Shown: positions 53,124 to 62,809 of the stretch, one piece after another
Layout: each line of letters starts with the position of its first letter
Position numbering within the stretch: position 1 is the first letter of the stretch
Assembly: GCA_021298835.1 (NCBI GenBank)
Contig: JAJTHG010000033.1
Coordinates: 1-64,000, forward strand
DNA: 64,000 nucleotides
Direction: 5' to 3'
Source: Gemmatimonadota bacterium
GTDB taxonomy: Bacteria; Gemmatimonadota; Gemmatimonadetes; Gemmatimonadales; Gemmatimonadaceae
Position numbers and translations under genes: made by a program
Notes under the pieces: generated by a model
What the model was told of the DNA's origin: nothing
What the model saw: the letters and a program-made list of their open reading frames with translations, nothing else
Database searches by the model: none

Positions 53124-56100
53124 TCACCAGAGGTCGGTGAAGGAGAACGTCAGGTCGAGGCGGGTGGCCGCGCTGCGCCACCCGGTCGCCCCCGCCCCGA
53201 CCGCGTCGGAGCGATACAGGGGCACGTCCACGCGCAGCCGCACGGGCTCGTCGAAGATCGCTCCGCGCGCGACGAGTGCCAACCCGGCCGCGACCGGCTG
53301 CTGCGAGAGCGGCGACCGCGCCCCGCTCGTCACGGCACCGAAGTCCTGCGTGCGCGACGCCACGTCCGCGAAGGCCGCCGCGTACAGGCGCAGCGGTGTC
53401 GCCCAGCGCCCGACCCGCGCGACCTGCGCGCCGACCTCGGCGTTGATCGCCAGCAGCGTCACCGGCGCGAGCAGGCCGGCGACGGCGTCCCGCGCGCCGA
53501 CCACCGCGCCCGGCACGAACGGCGACGCCCCGCGCAGCCCCGCCCCGCCCAGCGGGACGAACGGCACGCCGTGCACGCGCCCGAGCGGCGCCCCCGCGCC
53601 GCGCCACCACGGGTTCTCCATCGTCGCGATCGGCCCCGCCGAGGAGAGCCACACGCCGCGTTCCACCGGCGTGCCGCGCGTGGTGGCGCCGATCCAGATG
53701 CGCGAGGCCGAGTACCAGCGCTCGTCCGTGCTCGTCGCCCGAGCGGTGACCGTCAGCTCGCCCCGTGCGTAGCGGGGTGCCACGGGTGCGCCGGCCGCGC
53801 GCTGCCCCACCACGCCGCCGGCCGCCTCGACGATCGCCCCCGACGCCAGCACAAGGTCGCCGACGCGCCGCGTCGGGGCACGGAGCTCGAGGCCCGCCCG
53901 TCCCTCGGTGGTCACCGTGCCGGACCAGCGCTCGTCGAGCCACCAGCGCCCATTGGGGGCCACGACATCGGCACCGAGCGTCAGCGCCGTCCGTCCCGTT
54001 TCGGCGAAGTGGTGCCGCGAGCGGTCCATGCGGTACGACACCGCCGCCCGCGCAATGCCGTCCACGTCCCACAGCCCCATCGCGAGGCCGAACACCGGCC
54101 GCCCCCGCCGCCCGAACGAAGGATTCCGCCACGTCCACCAGAAGGGGAACTGCGCCCCCCGCTCGTTGCGCCCTGCGCGGCCGTGCCCCAGCGCGCCGGC
54201 CACCGGGGCGACCGGCCGGGACGACGCGTAGCCCATCCCGATGTCCATCACGTCGATGGAATCGGCGGTCCGCATCCGCCACCGCAGCGCCGCCGACGCG
54301 CCGCCGGGCACGGTGTACCACGGCAGCACGCTCCACGCGGTCGTGCGCATCCCCGGACTCCACGGGTCGCGCCACGGCCGGTCGAGCACGTTCCGCGCGT
54401 TCGCCGCGGTGGGCGCGTGGCCGTACCAGCGCCGCGGGGTGTCGTTGCGCCGGTTCCAGTCGCCGCTCGTCCCGAACGGGTCGAGCCGCACCTCGAGCGG
54501 CTCGCTCGGCACCCGCAGCGTCACCCACGTCTCGCCGCTCGGGTCCGGCGCCGCCTGCGCCAGCGTCCAGCCGCTCGCGGTGAGCACGCCGACGTGCGGG
54601 GCGTGCACGTACTCGCCCGCGCGCCGCACCGGCGCGCGCACCACCCAGTCCGCGCCCTCGCGCACCGTGGAGACGTGCCCGAGCGCGTAGTCCACGAGCC
54701 CCGTCCGACGGATCCACTGGTCGAAGAACCACCCCAGATCGCGTCCGCTCACCCGCTCGGCCTCGGCGCGGATGGCCGCCTCGTCCACGTGCCGGAGCGC
54801 CCATCGCGCGTAGTAGCGCCGCCACGTCTCGCGCATCAGCGAGTCGCCGAGCACGTCGCGGAGCGCACGCCACATGCGCTCGCCGCGGCCGTAGATCATG
54901 CGGTTGTACACGCCGAACTCGCGGTACGCCGCGGCCTCGGTGGCGAGCGGCTGCGCCACCCCCCGCAGGTCGAGCATCGCCTGGTCGTGCACGAAGCGCT
55001 GCGCGGCGGCGCCCGGCGGCGCGCCGGCGGCCGGCATGTCGCCCAGCGCCCACGACGTCTGGAACGAGGTCAGCCCCTCGTCGAGCCACCCCTCGCGCCA
55101 CTCGTTGTTGGCGAGGATGCCGTACGAATAGAGGTGCCCGAACTCGTGCAGGATCAGTCCCTGCGAGGCCGAGCCGTTCATGAACAGCATCGGGAACTCG
55201 GTGCCGCCGCCGTCGAGCCGGTGCAGGTTGGTGACCTGCGGGTACGGATAGGGTCCGTAGAAGTCCTCGAGCCACTCGAGCGCGCGCACCGTGCGGTCCA
55301 CCGCGCGGTCGCCGCCCCAGGTGGCGACGTCGCCGGGCAGGAAGAGCGCGTGCACCGCCACCGTGTCGAACGGGACGAACGGGAGCGCGCGCGTCGGCGT
55401 CGCGCGGCGCACCCACGCGCGCCCCTCGTGGATGAACGCCGGGTTCGCGCTCCACGCGAAGTGGTGTACGTCGCGCGCCATCCAGCGCACGCGGCGCCAC
55501 CCCTGCTCGAGCGGCGGCAGCGAGCCCGTGTCGCTCGGCGGCGGGCCGTACGCGCGCGCCTGTCGCGGGGCGGGGGTCCCGCCGGCGTTCCGCCCCCAGC
55601 CCGGGTCGCCCTCGACCGGCACCCCGGTGGCGCCGATCACCTGGTCGGTGGCGACGATCAGCGTGACGTCGAACGTCCCGAACTCACCGTAGAACTCTCC
55701 CGCGGGGACGAGCGGCCGGTCCTGCCAGCCGCGACGGTCGTACACCGCCACCTTGGGATACCAGTGCGCGAAGTCCCAGTGCCGACCGCGGCGTCCCTGC
55801 CGCCGCGCGACGGTGCTGGGCCGCGCCGTCCACGCGAGCGTCACGTCCACCGAGTCGCCGGGGGCGAGGCCGCGCGGCAGCGTCACCACCGCGACGGTGC
55901 TGTCGGGCGCCAGCGGATATGCGAGGCGCAGCGGCACCCCGCGGACGGCCGGCATGCGGAGGAACCGCTCGAAGCCCAGTTGCGTGCTGTCGAGGGCGCC
56001 GAAGCGCTCGCGTCCCTCGCGGCGATCCGCCGCGCTCCACGCCGAGAAGGGCCGGAAGGCGTTGAGGTACTGGTGGAACTTGAGGACGAAGAGCGAGTCG

Positions 56101-56294
56101 GGCGAGCGGTTGACGTAGCGCAGCACCCCCTCGGCCACGAGCCGGCCGGCCTCCTCGTCGAGCTTCGCGGTGATGGTGTAGTCGGCCCGCTGCTGCCAGT
56201 ACCCCACCGTGTCGCGCGAGGGCGGCGTGGTCTGGGCCGAAAGGCGAACGGCCGCCCCCGCGAGGAGGACGGCCGCTGCCGACACGACGCGCAT
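53124..56294 (-). CDS. Exported M1-family metallopeptidase
   Basis: 1056 residues from ATG 56294; GTG 56303 (GTGA overlap with atpH) is an alternative. A signal peptide ends RLSAQ. The N-terminal M1 beta-sandwich is followed by the catalytic region GTEFPMLFMNGSASQG (GxMEN equivalent) and LILHEFGHLYSYG with the Glu 18 residues later in WREGWLDEG, giving HExxH-x18-E. A thermolysin-like helical domain and a C-terminal beta-rich domain of about 500 residues follow, ending in aromatic strands as if outer-membrane barrel. It may be a surface aminopeptidase. It follows the ATP synthase F0 genes. Confidence 0.88.
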   Translation of the reverse strand: MRVVSAAAVLLAGAAVRLSAQTTPPSRDTVGYWQQRADYTITAKLDEEAGRLVAEGVLRYVNRSPDSLFVLKFHQYLNAFRPFSAWSAADRREGRERFGALDSTQLGFERFLRMPAVRGVPLRLAYPLAPDSTVAVVTLPRGLAPGDSVDVTLAWTARPSTVARRQGRRGRHWDFAHWYPKVAVYDRRGWQDRPLVPAGEFYGEFGTFDVTLIVATDQVIGATGVPVEGDPGWGRNAGGTPAPRQARAYGPPPSDTGSLPPLEQGWRRVRWMARDVHHFAWSANPAFIHEGRAWVRRATPTRALPFVPFDTVAVHALFLPGDVATWGGDRAVDRTVRALEWLEDFYGPYPYPQVTNLHRLDGGGTEFPMLFMNGSASQGLILHEFGHLYSYGILANNEWREGWLDEGLTSFQTSWALGDMPAAGAPPGAAAQRFVHDQAMLDLRGVAQPLATEAAAYREFGVYNRMIYGRGERMWRALRDVLGDSLMRETWRRYYARWALRHVDEAAIRAEAERVSGRDLGWFFDQWIRRTGLVDYALGHVSTVREGADWVVRAPVRRAGEYVHAPHVGVLTASGWTLAQAAPDPSGETWVTLRVPSEPLEVRLDPFGTSGDWNRRNDTPRRWYGHAPTAANARNVLDRPWRDPWSPGMRTTAWSVLPWYTVPGGASAALRWRMRTADSIDVMDIGMGYASSRPVAPVAGALGHGRAGRNERGAQFPFWWTWRNPSFGRRGRPVFGLAMGLWDVDGIARAAVSYRMDRSRHHFAETGRTALTLGADVVAPNGRWWLDERWSGTVTTEGRAGLELRAPTRRVGDLVLASGAIVEAAGGVVGQRAAGAPVAPRYARGELTVTARATSTDERWYSASRIWIGATTRGTPVERGVWLSSAGPIATMENPWWRGAGAPLGRVHGVPFVPLGGAGLRGASPFVPGAVVGARDAVAGLLAPVTLLAINAEVGAQVARVGRWATPLRLYAAAFADVASRTQDFGAVTSGARSPLSQQPVAAGLALVARGAIFDEPVRLRVDVPLYRSDAVGAGATGWRSAATRLDLTFSFTDLW

Positions 56295-56299
56295 CTGGG

Positions 56300-56848
56300 T
56301 CACCGCGCCCCGCCCAGCATGCGGCGGCGGAGGGCGCCGAGGCGCCGGCGCACCGAGCCGTCCATCACCGTGTCGCCGACGCGCACGACGATGCCGCCGA
56401 TGAGCTCGGGGTCCACCTGCACGTGCGGGACGACGGTCGCGGCGAACACCGTCGAGAGCCGCGCGGCGATGGCGTCCACGCCGGCCTGGTCGAGCGGGCG
56501 CGCGACGGTGACGGTGGCGTGCACGCGGCCGACGGCGGCGTCGAGGATGGCGCGGTACTCGCCGGCGATCTGCGGGATCGCCATCTGGCGCCGCTTGGCG
56601 ACGAGCGTGGAGAGGAACCGCACGAAGGGCGCCGGGAGGGTGCCGCCGAACGCGCGGGCCAAGGTGGCCTGCTTCTTCGCCGCCGCGATCCTGGGGCTCG
56701 CGAGGAAGCGGCGCATGGTGGAATCGGCGCCGAGCGCCTGGGCGACGGCGTCGATCAGCCGCCCCCAGCCCTCGGGATCGCCTGCCCTGGTCGCGAGGGC
56801 GTGCAGCACCTCGGCGTAGTTGCGGGCGACGGTGGCGGTCTCCATCAC
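56300..56848 (-). CDS. atpH: ATP synthase delta subunit
   Basis: 182 residues. Stator subunit (OSCP) linking F1 to the b subunits. Family features are ATVARNYAEVLHALATRAGD at the N-terminus and the C-terminal VQVDPELIGGIVVRVGDTVMDGSVRRRL. It overlaps atpF by four bases (ATGA). The next F1 gene, atpA, does not follow; an M1 peptidase does. Confidence 0.95.
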   Translation of the reverse strand: MMETATVARNYAEVLHALATRAGDPEGWGRLIDAVAQALGADSTMRRFLASPRIAAAKKQATLARAFGGTLPAPFVRFLSTLVAKRRQMAIPQIAGEYRAILDAAVGRVHATVTVARPLDQAGVDAIAARLSTVFAATVVPHVQVDPELIGGIVVRVGDTVMDGSVRRRLGALRRRMLGGAR

Positions 56849-57423
56849 TTGCTCCGCGCGGCGCCGCCGACGGAGGCGAGGAACGACTCGACGAGCCGGC
56901 GGTTGGCGGCGTCGTCGAGGTTCTTCTCGATGACCTTGCCGGCGCCCATGAGCGCGAGGTCAACCGCCTCGCGGCGGAGGTCGTCGATCGCGCGGGCCTT
57001 CTCGTTCTCGATCTCCTTCTTCGCGCGGTCGAGCATGGCGGCCTGCTCGACCTTGGCCTGCTCGACGAGCTCGGCGCGGAGCTTGTCGGCGGCGGCGCGG
57101 CCGTTGGCGATCAGCTGCTGGGCCTCCGTGCGAGCGCCGGCAAGCTGAGCCTCGACCTCGGCCAGCCGGGCGGCGGCGGCCTCGCGATCGCGCGCGGCGG
57201 CGTCGAGCGCGTCGCGGAGCGCCTGCTCGCGCGCCTCGACCGCGCCGATCAGCGCCGGCAGCGCGAACTTCCACAGGAGCCCGAAGAAGAGCGCGAAGAT
57301 GACCAGCGTCCAGAACATCAGGCCGCCGTTGGGCGTCAGGAGGCCGCCGCCGCCCCCCTCGCTGGCGAACAGGGGGGACGCAGGGGCGCAGAGGGCGACG
57401 AGGACGGCGAGGGAACGGCGCAT
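56845..57423 (-). CDS. atpF: ATP synthase b subunit
   Basis: 192 residues from ATG 57423. A predicted signal-like N-terminus (ALCAPASPLFASEGGGGG) precedes one membrane helix (MFWTLVIFALFFGLLWKFALP) and a long charged coiled coil (EAREQALRDALDAAARDRE...). The b subunit is the peripheral stalk. The extra N-terminal leader is unusual for b and resembles the leader on atpB here. The frame starts 83 bases after atpE ends. Confidence 0.95.
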   Translation of the reverse strand: MRRSLAVLVALCAPASPLFASEGGGGGLLTPNGGLMFWTLVIFALFFGLLWKFALPALIGAVEAREQALRDALDAAARDREAAAARLAEVEAQLAGARTEAQQLIANGRAAADKLRAELVEQAKVEQAAMLDRAKKEIENEKARAIDDLRREAVDLALMGAGKVIEKNLDDAANRRLVESFLASVGGAARSK

Positions 57424-57506
57424 CGGAGCGGAACCGAGGAAGGGGGGAACGGCGACAGCGAAGCAACCCGTCCACCGGGGCCCCGGGGCCCCGGCGGCGG
57501 GGACGA

Positions 57507-57779
57507 TCAGAACTTGCCCTGGACCGCGAAGCCGACGACGATGGCGAACAGGCCGGCACCTTCGATGAAGGCGGCGAGGATCAGCGCGGCGGTCTGGATG
57601 CGGCCGGCGGCTTCGGGCTGGCGGGCCATGCCCTCGACGGCCTGACCGCCGATGCGGCCGATGCCGAGGCCGATGCCCAGCAGCGCGAGGCCGGCGCCGA
57701 TGGCGGCGCCCATGAGGGCGAGGCCGGCACCGGTCGTGCCCTTGAGTTCGGCCGCGGCCTGGAGAAGCGGGAAGATCAT
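57507..57779 (-). CDS. atpE: ATP synthase c subunit
   Basis: 90 residues. Two membrane helices with the family core GAAIGAGLALLGIGLGIGRIGG and the ion-binding Glu in FIEGAGLFAIVVGF. The conserved loop VEGMARQPEAAGRIQT is present. The residues around Glu suggest H+ rather than Na+ coupling. GGAG nine bases before the ATG (57789-57792) is a strong ribosome site, fitting the high copy number needed. Confidence 0.97.
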   Translation of the reverse strand: MIFPLLQAAAELKGTTGAGLALMGAAIGAGLALLGIGLGIGRIGGQAVEGMARQPEAAGRIQTAALILAAFIEGAGLFAIVVGFAVQGKF

Positions 57780-57942
57780 TGCGAAGGACTCCGTGAGAAG
57801 GATCGTGGATCGAGCGTCGCGCGTCGGCCCTGACGGGCCGGCCCGTCCTCGCGCCCCGGGGCGCAACGGGCATCGCGGCGCCACCCGGCGCCGCTACGGC
57901 GGGGGCCCGGCGGCGCGTGCGCCGGGCCCCCGTGGTGCCGGA

Positions 57943-58977
57943 TCAGTGATGCGCCTCGCGGACCTGCCCGATGAACACCGACGCGAGCATCGTGAAGACG
58001 AACGCCTGCAGGAACGCGACCATCAGTTCGAGGAAGTTGATCGCGACCGCCATCAGCACCGGAGCGCCGGCGACCAGCCACGATTTGAACGAGAAGATCA
58101 GCCCGACGAGCGCGAGGATCACGATGTGCCCCGCCGTCATGTTGGCGAACAGTCGGATCGCGAGCGCGAAGGGCTTGGTGAACTTGCCGATGACCTCGAT
58201 CGGGCTCACGATGATGGCGAGCAGGATCCGCAGGTAGAGCGGCAGCTCGGTGTTCCAATAGACGACCGTGTTCAGGTAGCCGGTGCCGTTGGCGACGATG
58301 CCGGAGACCTCGATCACGAGGAACGTGATGATCGCCAGCGTGGCCGTCACCGCGATGTTGCCGGTGGCGGTGGCGGCGAAGGGGATCATGCCGAGGAGGT
58401 TGGCGCCGAGGATGAAGAAGAAGACCGCCAGCAGGAACGGCACGAACGCCTCGCCGTGGTGGCCGACGTTCGGCAGGATGACCTCGTTGCGGATGTAGAG
58501 CACCACCGCCTCGATCGCACCGGCGAAGCCCGTCGCGTGTCCGCGCGCGGCGGTCTGCCGCCGGGCCGCGCGTCCCGCGAGCATCAGCATCAGCGCGACG
58601 ATCGTCGCCGCGAGGGCGAGCATGATCGTGTGCTTGGTGGGCCACAGGTTGCCGCGCAGCGTGAAGAGGCCGAGATCGATCGCGAAGTCGGGCCACGGCG
58701 ACTCGCAGCCGTGCTCGCCGACGTGCCGGCCAAGGCAGATCTCGGTGACGAACGGCGGCCTGAACGACGGCACCTCGAGCATGTAGCCGTCGGTGATGTG
58801 ATGGGTGATGAAGTCGCCGCTCGCCGCGCCCTCCGCCGGGGCGGCGGCGGGCGCGGGGGCCGCCGCGGTGGTGATCGCCGGCTCGGCAGGGGTGGCCGGG
58901 GCCGCCGCGTCCTGCGCGGCGAGCGGGGCGAACGGCAGGGCCACGAGGCCCGCGAAGAGGGCAAGGCGACGGATCAC
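57943..58977 (-). CDS. atpB: ATP synthase a subunit with extended exported N-terminus
   Basis: 344 residues from GTG 58977 (GTGA overlap with atpI). The first ~60 residues are a signal peptide (LFAGLVALPFAPLAAQ) and a Pro/Ala linker, then FITHHITDGYMLEVPSF and two Cys (EICLGRHVGEHGCES). The core contains the proton-channel Arg in KPFALAIRLFANMTAGH and the C-terminal helices. The long N-terminus with a signal and Cys pair is also seen in Bacteroidota-type a subunits. 163 bases separate it from atpE. Confidence 0.95.
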   Translation of the reverse strand: MIRRLALFAGLVALPFAPLAAQDAAAPATPAEPAITTAAAPAPAAAPAEGAASGDFITHHITDGYMLEVPSFRPPFVTEICLGRHVGEHGCESPWPDFAIDLGLFTLRGNLWPTKHTIMLALAATIVALMLMLAGRAARRQTAARGHATGFAGAIEAVVLYIRNEVILPNVGHHGEAFVPFLLAVFFFILGANLLGMIPFAATATGNIAVTATLAIITFLVIEVSGIVANGTGYLNTVVYWNTELPLYLRILLAIIVSPIEVIGKFTKPFALAIRLFANMTAGHIVILALVGLIFSFKSWLVAGAPVLMAVAINFLELMVAFLQAFVFTMLASVFIGQVREAHH

Positions 58978-59321
58978 GACTGCGTCAGCAACAGGGGTTC
59001 GACGAGCTCGGTGAGGAACAGCGAGGTGGCCAGCGCCAGCATCGGCGCGTCGGTGGGGAGGCCGGCCGCGCGCAGCGCGAGGCCGGTGGCCAGCAGGGCC
59101 ACCCCGCACGCCAGCGCGCCGATGCCCCAGCCGACCATGAACTGCGGCCCCTTGAAGCCGCGGGCCACGACGAACATCGCCGGCTGCAGCACCACCGCCA
59201 CCAGCGCGGCGATGCCGATGCCCAGCCGGGCCTCGGGGGCGCCGTAGGCCACCGCGAACAGCACGGCGGTCGCCCCCACGAGGGCGACCGACACGACGCT
59301 GTACTTGAGGACGGGAGTCAC
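58974..59321 (-). CDS. atpI: ATP synthase-associated membrane protein AtpI
   Basis: 115 residues from GTG 59321 (GTGA overlap with atpZ). Four membrane helices. Position between atpZ and atpB is that of AtpI, which assists c-ring assembly. Sequence similarity alone is weak, so the call depends on context. Confidence 0.75.
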   Translation of the reverse strand: MTPVLKYSVVSVALVGATAVLFAVAYGAPEARLGIGIAALVAVVLQPAMFVVARGFKGPQFMVGWGIGALACGVALLATGLALRAAGLPTDAPMLALATSLFLTELVEPLLLTQS

Positions 59322-59641
59322 GGCTGGCGACGGGGCTTCGAAGGAGGCTTGGACTGGGCGGCGTTGAGCCGCCGGACGAACGAAGTGAACGACCCGCCGG
59401 CACCCACGAACAGCCCGACGAGCAGCCACAGCGGATCGGTCCCGAACTTCCGGTCGAGCCACTGGCCGGCGTACACGAAGACGAGGATCGAGACCGCAAA
59501 CTGCAAGCCGGCACCAGCGGCGGCGGAGGCCAGCCGTCGCTGTTCGTCCTCGGCGTCCTGCCGAGCCGACTGGCGTTCGCGGTCCGTGGACTCGGGCCCT
59601 TTTGGGGGCTCGGGCGTCACGGGAACGTCCGCGTCGGCCAT
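59318..59641 (-). CDS. atpZ: AtpZ/AtpI-family protein
   Basis: 107 residues from ATG 59641. Charged N-terminus, then two helices (LQFAVSILVFVYAGQWLDRKFGTDPLWLLVGLFVGAGGSF), the AtpZ/AtpI pattern with the conserved GxWLDxxxGT. It may form a Mg2+/Ca2+ channel with AtpI or help assembly. It heads the operon; the TACGTT -10 box is nine bases from the ATG. Confidence 0.85.
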   Translation of the reverse strand: MADADVPVTPEPPKGPESTDRERQSARQDAEDEQRRLASAAAGAGLQFAVSILVFVYAGQWLDRKFGTDPLWLLVGLFVGAGGSFTSFVRRLNAAQSKPPSKPRRQP

Positions 59642-59650
59642 AGCCCGTGA

Positions 59651-59679
59651 AACGTAGCCGGGGCTCGGACGTCCTTCAA
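59651..59679 (-). promoter_or_regulatory. Promoter of the atp operon (TTGAAG, 17, TACGTT)
   Basis: TTGAAG (59679-59674) and TACGTT (59656-59651) are 17 bases apart; only nine bases separate the -10 from ATG 59641. Confidence 0.5.
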
Positions 59680-59770
59680 GCGAACCGTGCCGAAGCCCGG
59701 TTGACCGGTCCGGGCGGCCGGACCTTCCGCAACTCTCGACGGCGCCGGTGCTTAGGTCTCCCGACATGAG

Positions 59771-59824
59771 TTGACGGGTATGGGGGCTGTGGATAACTAT
59801 TCGTCGGTAGCGCTGTCATAGATT
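59771..59824 (+). promoter_or_regulatory. Candidate promoter region for the first BsuPI lipoprotein
   Basis: TTGACG (59771-59776) is followed 17 bases later by TAACTA, and TAGATT occurs at 59819-59824 in an unusually AT-rich stretch. Either could be the -10 element. Confidence 0.3.
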
Positions 59825-59880
59825 GTCACTGCATCGGTGACGGCCGTCACACTGCACATCCGCCGAGGGACCAGCAGGCC

Positions 59881-60432
59881 ATGGGCACGCGCATTCTCGC
59901 AGCAGGGTTCGCTGTCGCCAGCGTCGGCTACGCGTGTGCGCCCCACGCACCGGATGTCGAGCGCGACGTCGTAGCCGCCACCGTTCGCGGGGCGCGTCAG
60001 GCGGTGATGACCTCGGCCGTGCGGGCGTCGGTGTTCCCCGCATCGGGCGGCGCGGTGGTCGCGTCGCTCCGGGCGGCGGCACCGACGGGTGACTCGCCGA
60101 TGCGCGGTGAACTGCTGGTGCGCGAGGGCTCGCCGCAGGTGCTCGTGCTGGCCGTGACGAACACCGGCGGCAAGGTCGCCGAACTGCGGTTCCCCGACGG
60201 GCAGACGCACGAGTTCGTGCTGCGCGACCTCGTCGGCCGCGAGGTGTGGCGGTGGAGCACGGGACGGATGTTCACGCAGGCGCTGCGGACGCGCCCGGTG
60301 GACGGCGGCGAGACGGTGAGTTTCGCCGAACCGCTGCGCGGCGGGGTGCCGAGCGGCACGTACACCGTGGTGGCGCAGCTGCGCAGCGACAACCACCCGA
60401 TCGAGGTGCGGCGCGCGATCGTGCTGCCGTAG
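59881..60432 (+). CDS. BsuPI-domain lipoprotein
   Basis: 183 residues. The N-terminus is a lipoprotein-like signal (SVGYACAP). The C-terminal ~100 residues match the BsuPI/intracellular proteinase inhibitor fold (VLVLAVTNTGGKVAELRFPDG, REVWRWSTGRMFTQAL, SGTYTVVAQL). It probably sits in a membrane facing the periplasm. Its domain is repeated in the next gene. Function unknown. Confidence 0.7.
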   Translation: MGTRILAAGFAVASVGYACAPHAPDVERDVVAATVRGARQAVMTSAVRASVFPASGGAVVASLRAAAPTGDSPMRGELLVREGSPQVLVLAVTNTGGKVAELRFPDGQTHEFVLRDLVGREVWRWSTGRMFTQALRTRPVDGGETVSFAEPLRGGVPSGTYTVVAQLRSDNHPIEVRRAIVLP

Positions 60433-60488
60433 CGCACGCGGGGCCCGCCCCGGGGGCGACGGACGGGTCGCCGGCGGCGTGTGGTTCC

Positions 60489-60519
60489 TTCCGGCTGGGT
60501 GCGGGGTAGTTTCCGGCTG
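60489..60519 (+). promoter_or_regulatory. Promoter with a repeated TTCCGGCTG upstream of the second BsuPI gene
   Basis: TTCCGGCTG occurs at 60489-60497 and 60511-60519, exactly 22 bases (two helical turns) apart. TAGTTT (60507-60512), 19 bases before ATG 60532, is a likely -10. A regulator could bind here. Confidence 0.35.
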
Positions 60520-60531
60520 ACCCCTACCCCG

Positions 60532-61730
60532 ATGCCGATGCGCCGTCTTCTCAAGTCCTCCGCTCTCGCCCTCGCCGCCGCCGGCGCGTGGGCGTGCACC
60601 GACTCCCATGCTCCTTCGCCGGGTTCGGTGGCAACCACGCCCGAGCTCGCCGCCGCGACGCTCGGCACCATGGCCGACGAGGCGCGGCTCGAAGGGGACA
60701 CGGCGGGAGCGGCGGCATACACCGACGCCCAGGTGGCGGTGGCGTCCTCGCCCCGCGCGGGGACGCTGCGCGTGACGCAGGGGGACTCGACCGAGGACTG
60801 GCGCGCGGTCGCCTATCGCACGCGCGTGCCGGCCACGTGCCCGGCGGTGCCGACGCCCACCTCGCCGGCAGTGTGCCGTGCGGGGGGCGGCCCGAGTCTG
60901 GTCGCGTGGAGCACGGTGCGCCCGGAGCGAATGCTGATGATCTCGGCCCCCGAGGGGTCGTCGGTCGTGCCCGGCGCCGCCGGGCCCCTGCCGCCTGCGG
61001 GGACCGCCATGGTGCGCGTCTCGTACGTGGACCGCAGCGTGTCGCTGCCGCTGCCGGTGCTCACCCCGCGGCCCGGTACGTCGCCCGGGACGCCGCCGGC
61101 GGTGCCGATCCCGTGGCTCGCGACGGCGGGGAGTATCTCGCAGCTGACGACGACCGACGCGACGGGCTGCCCCGCGGGGACGGCGGCGCCGATGGGCGGG
61201 ATGGGGCGGTGCCTGCAGGGCCGCTCGAGCGTGCGGTTCACGCTGGACGTCGCGCTGCCCGCGATCCCGAGCGTGGCCGCGCAGGTGCGCCGGTTGTCGG
61301 CACCGGAGACGGCGGTGCCGGCGGTGGTGTGGCAGCTGGACTCGGTGCCGACGCGCGGGACGGGGACGGGCCCCGGGATCCCGACGGCGCCGCCGCTGGC
61401 GTCGCGGCTGGAAGCGGTGCGGTCGGCGACGGGGCAGGAGGTGTCGCTGCGGCTGACGGTGCGCAACGTGTCGAATGCGGTGCAGGTGCTGGGCTACGCC
61501 AACGGGCAGCGGGCGGAGTTCGAGGCGACAGGGGCGGCCGGGACGGCGTGGCGCTGGGGGGCATCGCAGATGTTCACGCAGGCGGTGGGGGTGGACACGC
61601 TGGCCCCCGGGGCGGAGCGTCGCTACGAGGCGACGTGGCCGCGGCCGACGCGGGGCGCGTGGGTGATGCGCGCCGGGACGGTGAACACGACGGGGCCGCG
61701 GGCCTCGAGCGTGGCCCCCCTGGTGGTGCC

Positions 61731-61734
<4 letters not shown>
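60532..61734 (+). CDS. BsuPI-domain lipoprotein (larger paralogue)
   Basis: 400 residues from ATG 60532 (a second ATG six bases on is equally possible). The signal ends with AGAWACTDS, a lipobox. About 220 residues of Pro/Thr/Gly-rich and beta-type sequence with internal repeats and several Cys follow. The C-terminal domain (VSLRLTVRNVSNAVQVLGYANG, TAWRWGASQMFTQAVG) parallels the BsuPI domain of the preceding gene. Its stop overlaps the MoxR start. Function unknown. Confidence 0.7.
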
Positions 61735-62750
<1,016 letters not shown>

Positions 62751-62751
62751 T

Positions 62752-62782
62752 GTGACGGTCGTGTGACGGTCGGAGTGACCGT
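62752..62782 (+). promoter_or_regulatory. Three GTGACSGT repeats upstream of the BTAD/AAA regulator
   Basis: GTGACGGT at 62752-62759 and 62763-62770, and GTGACCGT at 62775-62782, are spaced 11 and 12 bases apart, about one helical turn. SARP-type regulators bind direct repeats of such spacing. The first two are parts of the exact 11-base tandem repeat TGTGACGGTCG. Confidence 0.5.
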
Positions 62783-62809
62783 ACGAGGGATCCCTATTCC
62801 CGCCTTGCC

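Noticed and set aside
53028-56819. 1263-codon plus-strand frame opposite the M1 peptidase
   Set aside because: Shadow frame; the M1 peptidase with zinc motif and signal peptide explains this DNA.
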